This document shows positions 22,474-35,030 of a stretch of 64,000 bases of DNA, in pieces. The DNA is from Sabellastarte sp. h YS-2021 (Eukaryota > Annelida > Polychaeta > Sabellida > Sabellidae). Both the position numbers and the translations under genes were made by a program. A model generated the notes under the pieces. It was not told the origin of the DNA, did not search any database, and saw only the letters and a list, made by a program, of their open reading frames with translations. Every line of letters starts with the position of its first letter. Position 1 is the stretch's first letter. Location: assembly GCA_964017235.1 (NCBI GenBank), contig OZ024929.1, positions 162,177,609-162,241,608 on the forward strand, in the 5' to 3' direction.

Positions 22474-24900
22474 TAGCATGAGAGATGCACGTACCCCACA
22501 GCCTGGGCAAACAATTTTCAATATATCTTGCATTATTCAGTAAACTAAAAATTCTGATGCTGTAAAATTTATTAATTGGAGAATAGCTGTCAATGGAAAT
22601 GGCACAATTATGTAAAAGTACATATAATAATCTGTTGCAGCAATCCATGTATCTTTGTCACATGCCTCAAACATGTCTCAAATATGGCAGGTGAACACAC
22701 TTTGGCAGAGCCAAAGTTAAAGGTCACACCATGATGTATACCTACACTCCCCAACCAGTGTCCCTACGAAGTGTCAACTTTCTACACCTTACAGAATCCA
22801 AGAAATTGCCCGGACAAGATTTTAAAACTTATGGTCACTACGACAAAGTCAAAGGTCAAATCAAGGTCACCCATGACGTTGCGCACCTACAATCCCTAAC
22901 CAGTGTCCAAACCGAGCATCAACTTCCTCCATTTTAAAGTTTCCGAGATATTGCCCAGACATAATTTAAAAGGTCAAGGTCACTACGGCAAGATTAAAGG
23001 TCAATAAAAAAGTTAACATTAATAAAAAGTTGATGTTCGTACTGCTCAAATTTACATTTAACACATTTTTTTTAGTTTTTGGAAATAGGTATAGAAAATA
23101 AAAGTGCTTTTTATGGCTACAACAGAGTTGTAACATTGTTATGAACTTTTTTTTTTGGCTTTGCTATTACAATTTCATATTGTGTATGAAAAATGCACAT
23201 GTACATAGTTTGATAGAGGGTTTGCTACTCTTGCCCTCCCGGATTACTGCACCTTTTTGTTAAAAAAGAGTAGATAAAATTGTGTTGGGGGAAACAAAAA
23301 GATTAAAGGTCAAATCAAGGTCACACCATGACGGATAACTACAACGCCCAACCAATGTCCCTACCAAGTATCAACTTCTTACACCTTACAGTTGCTGAGA
23401 TATAGCCCGGACAAGATTTTATAGGTTAAGATCACTACAGCAAGGTCAAAAGTCAAATCAAGGTCACGCCATGATGTTGCACACCTACACCTCCTAACCA
23501 ATGTCCCTACCAAGTATCAACTTCTTACACCTTACAGTTGCTGAGATATAGCCCGGACAAGATTTTATAGTTAAAGGTCAATATTGCAAGGTCAAAGGTC
23601 AAATAAAGATTTCATTAGGATGTTGCACATCTACAGCCCCAAACCAATGTCCCTACCAGGTATCAACTTCTTACACCTTAAGGTTTCCGTGATATAGCCC
23701 AGACAAGATTCTATAGGTCAAGGTCATTAGGGCAAGGTCAAAGGGCAAATCAAGGTCACACCATGATGTTGCACATCTACAACCCCTAAGCAATGCCCTA
23801 CCAAGTATCAACTTACTAAACCTTATAATTTCTGAGATGTGGCCCGGACAAGATTTTCAAAGTCAAGGTGACTACAGCAAGGTCAAAGGGCAAATCAAGG
23901 TCGCATCATAATGTTGCACGCCTACAATCCCCAATGTCCCTACAAATTATCAACTTCCAAAACCTTATGGTTTCCAAGATATAACCCGAACAAGATTTTA
24001 TAGGCCAAGGTCACTTCTGCAAGATCAAAGGTCAAATCAACGTCACACTGTGACGATGCACACTTACAATCCCCAACCAATGTCCCAACAATGTACAATC
24101 TACTTTTTACACTTTAAGAAAAATTTTAAAACTCAAGGTCACTATGGCAATGTTAAAACTAAAATCAAGATCACACTATGACGATACACACCTACACCCC
24201 CTAACCAATGTCCCTACCAAGTATCAACTTCGTACACCTTACAGTTTCTGAGATACAAACTTTTTCCTGCCGTACACCCACCCGCCCACCAGCCCATGTG
24301 GACTAGTATAGGGATTGGTGCTCGATCTTTCAATATCGATCGATCATCCCACGGAACTGCCGATATCGACACATACTACCAGTATTTCAATATCAAAATA
24401 ACATACACCAAACAGACAAAATTTTTAAAAATGCTAATTTTACAGCTTAAACGTATATTTATTGCATAAAATCTTTAAAAGACACAGTTTCAACTAAAAC
24501 AAAATGGGGTCAAGTCTGCCGCCATCTTTGTTTACATTGTCAGTGACCTATTTCCGGTTTCACGGAAGAGATACAAAACCTGAGAGCAATATACAGGAAA
24601 GGATAAAACTGTTGTTTTTTATGTAACTTTTGTTTATATTTTCTATTGCAGAAATGTATTTTTGGCGGATAAATAGCATGTTTTAATTATTTCTTGAATT
24701 AATATGTGCACGTTTTCAAATAACTTGTATTATCGCCCACGGCTTACGTTTGTGGTCCCGATATTGAAATATCGATCGATCCACTACTCTAAATTTTCAT
24801 TCGATATCGATCCTCAACATGGCACTTGATCCCTACACTAATGTGGACACCATGGATGAAAACAATACCCCTGCAGCCCTTAAGGGTTGTGGGGTAAAAA
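22474..24900 (+). mobile_element. H2 (Helentron-like) element, copy c, with a hAT-like insertion
   Basis: The 5' end is TAGCATGAGAGATGCACGTA followed by CCCCACAGCC after an A-run. The core has diverged 145-bp-type units ('caccaatgtccctaccaag', 'gatatagcccggacaagatt') at 22690-24260. The 3' end is AGCCCTTAAGGGTTGTGGGG (about 24875-24894) plus TAAAAA. About 300 bp of unrelated sequence breaks the array at about 23008-23300. A hAT-like element (24304-24840) sits just before the terminal hairpin. Non-coding. Confidence 0.65.
24304..24840. mobile_element. hAT-like non-autonomous element (8-bp target duplication)
   Basis: A 537-bp insertion flanked by perfect ATGTGGAC duplications (24296-24303 and 24841-24848). 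The ends are TAGTATAGGGAT and the inverse of TTAGTGTAGGGATC, an imperfect inverted repeat. Joining the flanks restores the H2 phrase 'cccatgtggacaccatgg' seen in other copies. An 8-bp duplication is typical of hAT elements. ATCGATCGAT-type palindromes lie near both ends (24340-24360 and 24768-24785). No transposase frame. Confidence 0.75.
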
Positions 24901-25006
24901 TTATGTACAAATTACATGTGAAAGATGTTGCATTTCTGGAATATCCACAAAACTAGAAAATTCTATTAGAAAATAGAAACATCTATACAAATATACTTTT
25001 TTCTAC

Positions 25007-25107
25007 CTGAACAGTGTTTATAGACTGCATTTCTGTTGAAGCATAAGATTGTGTTGCCATCACATGAAAGGCAGCACTCTGAAAAACTAACGTTCTCCCC
25101 AACTATT
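25007..25107 (-). CDS. RFX1/2/3-like transcription factor, alternative first coding exon
   Basis: Exon with acceptor 'cttctttcag' (after 25107) and donor CAG/GTAGAA (before 25007). ATG at 25060-25058 opens 18 codons, MATQSYASTEMQSINTVQ, ending in phase 0 exactly as the next exon (16187) needs. A TAG lies in the same frame upstream in the exon (25105-25103), so this ATG is a genuine first codon. As I recall, vertebrate RFX1 also begins MATQ-x-Y. Because the exon has an acceptor, a non-coding exon must lie upstream. If spliced behind the 37020 exon it would stop that frame after seven codons. Confidence 0.6.
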
Positions 25108-25565
25108 CTGAAAGAAGAAGTATATTTAGTATCAATTATTCATCTAAAGTCCATATTTCAACCTAAAACCATTTCTGTATTATATTCCTGACCCTGGTTT
25201 ATCAGTGGGTGATATGGGTGGATTATAAGCATTAGCTGCATTCATTCTAATTTTACAGAACAGCTTCGAGTTTTGAAATTCAGTTCAATATATACTCTAT
25301 AGAATCTGGTGATCCCAAATTTATATTTTAATCTTAACTATAAAACCTATGCACCTGTAAGCAACAATCAAATAAGAATGAAAATTGCAGTAAATTTGCA
25401 TGATATAGTAATGCTAAAAAGAATTTTTAAAGCGGACACTAAGTTTCTATTGTACCGTTTTTGTGTGGCTCACAGAATGTCCTCTCCCATCATTATTTTT
25501 TTAAAATAGCATGCTGAATAACTTGAATTTCATTCTTTTCAAAGGAATTATACATCACAGACTTG
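25108..25565. other. Intron sequence, nothing recognised
   Basis: AT-rich sequence between the alternative first exon and the hAT-like element. No repeat or coding segment supported. Confidence 0.4.
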
Positions 25566-25573
25566 GTTATGAT

Positions 25574-28157
25574 TAGGGGTGTGACGAGTACAAATAATTT
25601 GGGACGAAAGCTCGCAGATGAAAACTCGACTCAACATCGAGCCCTCGCGAAGTTTAGTATCCACCTTAACAGGAAACGACATCCAATATGGCGGCTCCCG
25701 TAAACGAAAAAAAATATAAAGATAAAAGCTTTGAATCACTTGAATTAGCTATTGTCAGCACATAATATCAATAATATTACATTAAAAATGATGATTATGC
25801 GATTTAATGTAAGGTGTGTTATGTTTTATTAACTAAACAAGAGGAGAGTGCCCGTGAACGGGCACTGTGTCAGCTGACTGAGTGTTTTTGATTTGTGAAG
25901 GTAATAATGAGAGGAAAGCATAATTATCAGGGAAAGTGCTGTACAGAAGTACAGTAAATGGTAATTGAACAGCATGTTCAAAAGAAATTCTGAAGCTGAC
26001 AGAAGAAAAGGACAAAAAAGTTGTGCCCTGCAAATGGTATCATGAAGGAAAGTAACAAGGTAACTGTTTAAGTGTAAAAAGTAGGTTAAAACATATTTAA
26101 AGAAATACTGCAAATGCAGTATCCTCGTACGACCTTGAAGAAGGGGGTCCTAGGTCAAATCGAACCACACAAAAACATTCCCAGCCCATGATTTCCTATA
26201 GGTTGGTTTACCATCCCAAACCTCTAGGACCAATAATAAGCGAGTTATAAGCACTTTTAAGTTTGGCTGTCCTTATTTGACCTTGAAGGAGGGGTCCAAA
26301 GGTCAAATCTGACCACACCAAAAGATTCCCAGCCCATGATTTCCTATAGGATGGTTTACCATCCCAAACCTGTAGGACCAATAATAAGCGAGTTATAAGC
26401 AATTTTAAGTTTTGCTATCCTCGTCTGACCTTAAAGGAGGGGTCCAAGGTCAAATCTGACCACACCAAAAGAATCCCAGCCCATGATTTCCTATATGTTG
26501 GTTTACCATCCCAAACCTCTAAGACCAATAATAAGCGAGTTATAAGCACTTTTAAGTTTGGCTATCCTCGTTTGACCTTAAAGAAGGGGTCCAAGGTCAA
26601 ATCTGACCACATCAACAGATTCCCAGCCCATGATTTCCTATATGTCTGTTTACCATCCCAAACCTCTAGGACCAATAATAAGCGAGTTATAAGCACTTTT
26701 AAGTTTGGCTATCCTCGTTTGACCTTGAAGGAGGGGTCCAAGGTCAAATCCGACCACACCAAAAGATTTCCTACAGCCCATGATTTCCTACAGGTTGGTT
26801 TACCATCCCAAACCTCTAGGACCAATAATAAGGGAGATATAAGCACTTTTCACGACTGACAAAGAAACGCCTGTGGCGGCCATCTTGGTTTTCAAAATGA
26901 GGCCAAAAATATTCCCAGTCAAGATTTTATAATGAAGAACATATCCTGCGAATTTGAGATCTCTACCTATAATACCCTTTGCTCTAGAGGGCCCACAAAA
27001 GTCCTTGTTTAAAGTCGAATAAACGTCCCTGGCGGCCATCTTGTTTTTCAAAATGAGGCCAAAAATATTCCCAGGCAACATTTTATGGTTATTAATATAT
27101 CCTGCAAACTTGAGAAGGCTAGCTATAATATTTTTTTCATTAGAGCGGTAATGGTGAAATCTCTCTACACACTGCGGCTATCCAGTGGATACAATGATTT
27201 ACTCAATAGTGAGAACCTGAAAGTAGCTATTGCTCAGCTATGCCATGACATAGAGGTCTGCAATTTCACTATATTATAACTGACCAAAAATTATGTGAAT
27301 AACATATTGAAACAAAATACTCTAAATGCAATAGTTTTCAAGTTATAAGTGATTTACTCAACAGTGATAACCTAAAAGTAGCTATTACTCAGCTATGCCA
27401 TGAGCTACAGGTCTGAAATTTTACTATGTTATAGCTGACCCAAAAGTAGCTGAATAACATATTTATACGAAATTCTCTAAATGCAATAGTTTTCAAGTTA
27501 CAAGTGATTTTACTCATGATGGAAGTTACTGAAAAGCCCCAAAGTAGCTATTACTCACTTAGCTATTGAGACAGACACCCAAGTTACTCACCATGTTGTA
27601 GCTATGAAGAAAGTAGCTGAATAACATATCTTAACAAAATGCTCTACATGCAACACTTTTCAAGTGATTTAGTGCATGATTTCATGAATTTTAATGCATT
27701 AAAAATTAGTAAAAAAATTTATTAAAAAAAAAAAGATGACAGATCCAGGTCTCATACTCACACAAGAGAATCTACCTCTGGCCTAGTACATATATGCAAG
27801 ATACGAGAGAAATCCCTGCAATAGTCACTGAGAAAATTGTGACAAAGTGTTGAAATTTTCACACTTTTGGTCTCTAGCAAACAGACGAACAGACAGATTT
27901 GCGTGCCTTGAACAATTTTTCATCCTCGATAGATAAGGTATCTTTTAAAAAAAACAGCATGTCTCTAGGCCTTGTAGTTTTGGAGGAGAAGTTGTTCACG
28001 GGGACGCGTACGCCCACGCCGCAGAGTGATGACATAAAAACCTAACCAGTTCTATAGGTTGTTATATATACACGAGCACTCGACCCCGAGAATTGGGATC
28101 GTATTTTCATGAAATTCGCCTCGCTTGTCGAGTGTCGACTGCTCGGTCACACCCCTA
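25574..28157. mobile_element. hAT-like element carrying H1 copy II
   Basis: Ends TAGGGGTGTGACGAG (25574) and CTCGGTCACACCCCTA (to 28157). It is flanked by perfect 8-bp duplications GTTATGAT (25566-25573 and 28158-28165). Without the H1 insertion (25836 to about 28040) the element is about 380 bp and has no frame, so it is a non-autonomous hAT-type element. Its interior ends contain CTCGA/TCGAG-rich sequence ('aactcgactcaacatcgag' and 'cgcttgtcgagtgtcgac'). Confidence 0.85.
25836..28040 (-). mobile_element. H1 (Helentron-like) element, copy II
   Basis: Left (3') end AACAAGAGGAGAGTGCCCG with hairpin GTGCCCGTGAACGGGCAC at 25848-25865. Then come 146-bp units (26110-26850), a 'ggcggccatcttg' segment (26870-27180), 156-bp-type units (27180-27620), and the right region 'atcctcgatagataaggtat' with 'acgcccacgccgcagagtga' (to about 28036). 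Same order as copy I but with fewer units in each array. Inserted within the hAT-like element. Open frames in the arrays are repeat read-through. Confidence 0.75.
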
Positions 28158-28165
28158 GTTATGAT

Positions 28166-29510
28166 CATGGGGGAAATGGGGGAAAAGAGAAACCATCACG
28201 ATAATATTCTTGTCTAATACCATATTGTGGGTTTCATTACATATTGTGACACTGGCCAATATAAACATGACTCATGTTTTGATCAGTATATTGTAATTCT
28301 AATCTGGAGAAGTGTAAATCACAAAATAAACATAAATATGCATAGAACAAGGAATAAATCAATATCAGGAAGTCACTGTTGAATAAATCAATATGATATA
28401 TACATTATATACATATACCAGTGTAAAGGAAGGGACCGCCATAGTCTGTTTACATGGATAAAGATAGAACTCCAGTGCTACACTTGACAATGACAGCATA
28501 ACCATGCATACTGGAGGCTCTATGAGACAGGAATCAATACCATGGTATACCATGGTGAAACCAAGTGTGTCTCTAGTCATATAATCTGATATGCATGGTA
28601 ATGGGTTTTATCAATACCTGGATCACTGCTGTATACAGAGTAAATATAAACAAGGAGACTATGTGGCACATAATTCAATGGCTAGTGTTAACTAGGATCA
28701 ACTAATGCCTTGACAAATATCCCACTCTTACACAAGAATATGTTTGAAGTAATTTTTATTCAGCATATATATGACATGTATAGATTTTTCAGTCTCTATC
28801 AAATAAAATTGGCATGTCATTGCTTGATAGGAGCAGTATTTCTTTAATGATAAATTAAATCCAAGAATCATTCACCTAATTTTTAAAAATAAAGCCATTT
28901 ATCCAATTCGGAGTTATTTTTAATCCATTTTACAGCTAAAATATACACATTAATTATAAAATTTGTTACTAAATTTTATTACCTATATTTTAACATTTTG
29001 ATATCATTATTTGATGAAAAATGAGGGCAAGACTGATGGCCATATCAAATCAAAAAAATTTAATGTTCAAGAAGAGTTCAACATACATATCTTCACCCAG
29101 GTTAAATAAAAGTAGACTAGTCTCACATTTCGATGAATGATTCATACTATTATCTAGCCACTGTGCATCTGAAGCGCTGTGAGACACTAGGCCCGTGTAT
29201 CCCAAAAAGCTATAAACGGCGCAAACTTTCGGTTTACAAATATGTATCAGTGTGGCTTCATCCCCACTCCACCCTCAAAAAAGTATCTTGATTATTTCAA
29301 AGCCTTTGTATCAGCAAGACTAATCACTTATTATTTGGACATGCATGTTCTCACTCGGGACTTAAAAAACCATTTAACAAAAGTGTATATTAATATTATA
29401 AAGAAGTTTCAGATTTTAAAAGACTATTCGCGAAAGAATTATAGGCAAAGCATAAAGTAATCTCCATAACAGAAATCAGATTTCAATGGAATTAACATTA
29501 CCTTAAAAAT
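28166..29510. other. Intron sequence, no gene recognised
   Basis: AT-rich. A short segment near 29160-29215 ('gaagcgctgtgag', 'agctataaacggcgc') looks like the tail of an old SINE, but it is too diverged to delimit. No supported coding exon. Confidence 0.4.
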
Positions 29511-32500
29511 AACAAGCAAACATTCCCAATGAACGGGCTCCATGTTAGCTGACTTTATGCGCTGAGTTTCAGAGAACAATTAAAAGTAGAAAAGGATGTA
29601 CCAAAAAAGCTACTCGTCTGCAATTTTACTGTTATAACTGACCCAAAAGTAGATAACATATTTGACAAAATATTCTAAAACCAATAATTTTCAAGTTAGA
29701 AGTGAGTTACTCAACAGTGAGAACCTAAAAGTAGCTATTACTCAGCTATGCAATGAGCTACAGGTCTGCAATTTTACTATATTATAGCTAACCCAAAAGT
29801 AGGCAAATAACATATTAAGAGAAAATACTCTAAATACAATAGTTTTCAAGTTACAAGTGATTTCTTAACAGTGAGAACCTGAAAGTAGCTATTGCTCAGC
29901 TATGCAACTAGCTACAGGTTTGCAATTACACTATCTTACAACAGACCCAAAAGTAGGTGAATAACATATTTAAAGAAAATACTCTAAATGCAATAGTTTC
30001 AGGTTACAACTGATTTACTCAACAGTGAGAACCTAAAAATAGCTATTGCTCAGCTATGCCATGACCTACAGGTCTGCAATTTTACTATGATATAGCTGAC
30101 CCAAAAGTAGACGAATAACATATTTAAACAAAATTCTCTAAATGCAAAAGTTTCCAAGTTACAAGTGATTTTACTCATTATGGAAGGTACTGAAAAGTCA
30201 GAAACTAGCTATTACTCACTTAGCTATTGGGAAAGGCTCCCAAGTTACTCTCCATGTTGTAGCTATTGAAAAGTAGCTGAATAAACATATTTTAACAAAA
30301 TACTCTTCAAGTTATAAGTGATTTAGTGCATGATTTCATGAATTTTAATGCATCAAAAATTATTTTAAAATTGCATAAAAATAATTAAGAATGATCCAGG
30401 CCTGAGAGTCACACAAGCGAATCTACTCGTGGCTTGGTACAGATATGCAAGATAAGAGAGAAATCCCTGCAATATCTGAAAAATCCCTGAAATTTTCACA
30501 CTTTGGGTGGGGTACCTCACTTGTAATGGCTCTGGGGAACAGACGAACAAACAGATCTGCATGCCTTGAACAATTTTTCATCCTCGATAGATATCGTATC
30601 TTTCAAAAAATAGCATCAGAGATGCCCGTACCCCACAGCCTGGGGAAATATTTTTCAACACCATGAGATATAGAAGTAGTGTAACAGTACAAAGTTCAAG
30701 ATACTTTCAGAGCAGTGTAAGTTATATTACGGTCCAAATAATGCTTAAGTAGATAAAATAATATCTAAGGAGAAGAAATGTATATAAAGATGAAGTATTA
30801 AAACAAGACAATTCAATAATAAAATGACAGCATTTATCGGCAAAGCAAAAATGGCCGAATTATGGTTTGGATGTTTTGAATATAACCCATGCATACAGAA
30901 ATGGCAATACATTCAATGACTGCTTATGTGTGGTGTTGGAGAAAAGCCTGTGGCTCACTTGATGAAATTCCATCTGTTACAATTGGGACTTACAAAAGGA
31001 AATTCTTAATGAATTCTAATATGACTTTAACAGTGCTTAATCTGCATCAACAGACAGACCCAAAGGTGCAACAAGAATTTAAAGGTCAATACAGCAAGGT
31101 CAAAGGTTAATCAGTGTTACACCATGACGTGGCACACCTAAGACCCTCAACCAATGTCCCTACCAAGTATAAACTTCCTACACTTTACAGTCTCTGAGAT
31201 ATAACCTGGACAAGATTTTATAGGTCAAGGTCGCTACAGCAAGGTCAATCAAGGTCACATGACGTAGCACACCTACACCCCCTAACCAATGTCCCTAACA
31301 AGTATCAACTTCCTACACCTCTTACGGTTTCCAAGATATAGCCCAGACCAGGTATTATAAGTCAAGATCACTACAGCAAGTACAAAGGTCAAATCAAGGT
31401 CACACCATGATGTTCCACACCTACTACCCCCAACCAATGTCCTCACCAAGTATCAGCTTCCTACACCTTACAGTTTCCGAAATATAGCCCAGACAAGATT
31501 TTATACGTCAAGGTCACTATGGCAAGGGTCAAAGGTCAAATCAAGGTCACACTATGACGTTTTACATCTACACCCCCTAACCAATGTCCCTACCAAGTAT
31601 CAACTTCCTACACCGTACAGTTGCTGAGATATAACCCGGACAAGGTTTTACAGGTCAAGGTGAAATCAAGGTCAGACCATGATGTTGCACACCTACAACT
31701 CCTAACCAATGTTCCTACCAAGTATCAACTTCCTACACCTTATGGTTTCCGAGATATAGCCCGGACAAGATTTTATAGGTCAAGGTCACTACAGCAAGGT
31801 CAAACCATGACGTTGCACACCTACACCCCCTAACCAATGTCCCTACCAAGTATCAACTTCCTACACCTTACAGTTGCTGAGATACAGCCCAGACAAGATT
31901 TTATAGGTCAAGGTCACTACGGCAAGGTCAAATCAAGGTCAGACCATGATGTTGCACACCTACAACTCCTAACCAATGTTCCTACCAAGTGTTAACTTCC
32001 TACACCTTACAGTTTCCCAGATATAGCCCGGACAAGATTTTATAGGTCAAGGTCACTACAGCAAGGTCAAATCAAGGTCAGACCATGACGTTGCACACCT
32101 ACACCCCCTAACCAATGTTCCTACCAAGTATCAACTTCCTACACCTTACGGTTTCTGAGATATAGCCCGGACAAGATTTTAAAGGTCAAGGTCACTACGG
32201 CAAGGTCAAATCAAGGTCAGACCATGACATTGCACACCTACAACCCCTAACTAATGTCCCTGCCAAGTATCAACTTCCTACACCTTATGGTTGCCGAGAT
32301 ATAGCCTGGACAAGATTTTCAAACTCAAGGTCACTACGGCAAGGTCAAATGTCAAATCAAGGTCAGACCATGACGTTGCACACCTACACCCCCCAACCAA
32401 TGTCCCTGCCAAGTATGAACTTCCTACACCTTATGGTTTCTGAGATACAGCCCGGACAAACCATTTCCCGCCGCCCGCCCATCCGGACACCATGGGTGAA

Positions 32501-32590
32501 AACAATACCCTGACAGCCCTCAACGGCTGTGAGGTAAAAACAGCATGTTTCTGGGCCTTGTACTTTTGGAGAAGTCGTGTGTTCTGCACA
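29511..32590 (-). mobile_element. H1-like element, old copy IV, split by H2 copy d
   Basis: The left end (AACAAGCAAACATTCCCAAT, then GAACGGGC and GTTAGCTGAC) is a decayed form of the H1 terminus; the hairpin is no longer perfect. 156-bp-type units fill 29600-30310. 'Tttcatcctcgatagatatc' and 'gtatctttcaaaaaa' run to 30610, then H2 copy d intervenes. 'Cagcatgtttctgggcc' with 'ttgtacttttggagaag' resumes at 32541, matching the unbroken order in copy I (6440-6520). The right end is lost at about 32590. Non-coding. Confidence 0.6.
30611..32540 (+). mobile_element. H2 (Helentron-like) element, copy d, complete
   Basis: The clearest full copy: 5' TAGCATCAGAGATGCCCGTA and CCCCACAGCC; a unique region to about 31130; about nine tandem units of roughly 145 bp, some shortened (31130-32450); then 'cgcccgcccatccggacacc' and a decayed hairpin (AGCCCTCAACGGCTGTGAGG) before TAAAAA at 32540. 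It sits in an A-run of H1 copy IV. The unique region is shared with copies a and b ('ttatggtttggatgttttga', 'ttgatgaaattccatctgtt') but codes for nothing convincing. Confidence 0.75.
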
Positions 32591-32792
32591 GAAAACTTTA
32601 TTAGGATTGCTTCTAAAGCTGGGACTTCGTTGGAACAATAAGACCAGGTATCCATTTGTAAACAACCAATCCAAATTGGGTTAACTGTGCTTTAGTTGTA
32701 AGTTGTAACCAACTGGAAGTACCAGTAAAGCAAACGCCAAACAGGACAGATTGAGATGATGTAAACTAATGTTACAAAAATGACAGGTTTAG

Positions 32793-33822
32793 TATATATG
32801 TTGTATTGAATGTAGATAACCATTGAATGTATACATTCAATGGGTTAGTCATTGAATGTGTAGATTCAATGGCTTGGCCACTGAATGTACACATTCAATA
32901 GCAAGCAGCCATTGAATGTGTAGATTCAATGGCTTAACTGTGGAATGTGTACATTCCACAGTCAAAGTCATTGAATGTGTATATGAACTTAACAAATCCA
33001 ATAAGCAATTGACACTGCCTAAAATGTTACTTATTTTTGTCATTTTCTTAATGTCACATCTGTCGATATCAGCTTAAAAATTAACTTTTGCAATAGGTTC
33101 ATAATCTGTAGGCAGTCACAATCTTGTCTTATAACAAACACTTTTTTTTCTAAAAAAAATGTTTATCTTAATCTGTTTTCTAATTATACTGTCCAAATGA
33201 ACCTCTCTAATATACTTGGGGTGCTATTGTGAGGCTAATTACAATTAAATTAGCCACATAATTAGATGGATAAGTGATGTCACATTTTAGAAGCATACAC
33301 TTAAAGACCATAAGATTCACTACTTAAACTTGAACTGTTTCTCTTTCATTCTTTGATTGAGAGGCAAAATGTTTTAATATTTGTGGATTAAAGTAGAGCT
33401 TATAATATAGCTTTCATAATGGCTTTGATTAGAAAGGACTCGTGTGGAAATTAGTAAATGTTCTATGCAGTGGCAGAATGATGCCACAGAAGCTTATTTT
33501 GTAATAAGAAGTGATTTACAAAATATAAAGACAGTAAATAAAACAATGTGATGAAATATATGAAACTTATGTCGTGACATATGTTTATTAATTTTAATGT
33601 TGTAGACTGGTCCTTCTTTATGTTAATTCATGAAATGTACCACCTTTATTCCAGTTAATGCTTATTGTTAGGCTAGAAAATATCCATTGAATCTACACAT
33701 TCCACAGCCCAGCCATTGAATGTACACATTCAATAAATTACCCATTGAATGTACACATTCAATAGCTTGACCCATTGAATGTATACATTCAATGGTTATC
33801 CACATTCAATAGAACATATATA
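32793..33822. mobile_element. Foldback element with terminal arrays of short palindromes
   Basis: Left end TATATATGTT, right end AACATATATA. Both ends carry an inverted array of 18-24-nt palindromes based on CATTGAATGT and its inverse ACATTCAATG. The left array is at 32803-32985 (for example 32821-32842) and the right at 33680-33813 (for example 33773-33794). The two arrays are inverted copies of each other, including spacer words such as GATAACC and GGGTTA/GGGTCA. The middle (about 33000-33660) is AT-rich with no coding frame. Transposon class is unknown; no clear target duplication beyond TA. Confidence 0.7.
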
Positions 33823-34426
33823 AAAGTAAGGAAAATTATGCAAAAAACTAACATCAGGTACATAAATTTGACAAAATACTAAGGTTTACCTAAGTAGTTT
33901 ATTGACTTAAAATACAGTTTAATCGATTTCAGTTACCCTGGTTCGCTACTTTTGTCTCGGTTTCTCAGGTAATTGGGTAACCCATCACAGTCTTAATTGC
34001 TAAATCTTATTCTTTCCGTAGCTTGTACACAGGGACAAGTAGGATTCAAAGTGACCATTTACATATTTATAATCACACTACTAATCATTGCCACAATTTT
34101 GAATGCATAAAATTTTAAAACCAGCAGTAAAGATCCTGAGGCCCCAGTGACTGAATTGTATCATGGACTTTTAAAACATAACTTTGGAACTCCATTTATC
34201 ACTAGACATCATTGTACAAAAAGTGAAATCTTTCTTCAAAGCTAAACTGTGTCCATATTTCCTTAGTATTTTCCACCTCATATGGCGTTCTCTGTGATGT
34301 CGACCATTGCTATGGATAAGGACAATGATTTTTTGTGACTATGCTTATGATGTTGCGCCTTAGAGTCTGTCACTTTGGCAGAGATTAAGCGCTATAAAAG
34401 TTGAATTGGAATTGGAATATAGACCT
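33823..34426. other. No gene; possible old SINE tail
   Basis: AT-rich sequence. 'Gagattaagcgctataaaag' with 'ttgaattggaattggaat' at 34381-34417 resembles the end of a common interspersed repeat but cannot be bounded. Nothing else recognised. Confidence 0.35.
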
Positions 34427-34591
34427 GGGATGGTTTAACAAAAGGACTTAGCCTGACTTAAAGTTTAAGACCTTTGTCTTAAACTTGGCTAAGACTGTAA
34501 TGTTAGACATGACTGATTTCACTAAGCAGCACACTGTTTAGTTTATCCAAAGTCTTGGGCTCAAAGTAAGTCCATGTGGGGATGGTTTAAC
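34427..34591. repeat. Short insertion flanked by 13-bp direct repeats
   Basis: GGGATGGTTTAAC occurs at 34427-34439 and again at 34579-34591. Between them, the sequence starts near AAAAGGACTTAG and ends near AAGTAAGTCC, a weak inverted repeat, with paired 'aagacctttgtctt' inside. It may be a small MITE or SINE-like insertion of about 139 bp with a target duplication. Only one copy is visible here. Confidence 0.35.
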
Positions 34592-35030
34592 TTTTTCAAA
34601 ATAAAGACTTAAACATTACTTAAACGTGTCAGAATGCAATTTTACTAAGTCGGGCTAGCCACACCGACAATTTATAATTTCACAAATGATTGATATGTAC
34701 TCGCAGTTCAATTTTACCAGTATGAAATCTGCCATGCTGATAATTACAATTGTCAAGAAAATATGAAATTAACAGGGTTATAAATGGGAGCAAGCCCAAC
34801 CCCCATTAAAATTCTTGTGTTCTTGTGTATTATGATAAAAATGAAAGTATGCAATTGCTAAATAACTGGAATTATTTTATACCCCAAACCTTGTACTGGT
34901 AAAGTAAAAACTAGCCATACTCACTTGTAAAATATAATAGGAGACCCGATTGATAGCTTGCATTTCTAACGAATGGGGACCTGATTGACTCTGGTCATAA
35001 TATTTTATCATTGAAATAAACTTTGTTTAC

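Noticed and set aside
26572..26859. 95-codon open frame with internal repeats
   Set aside because: It is two 146-bp H1 units read in frame; other copies break it and all registers are similarly open.
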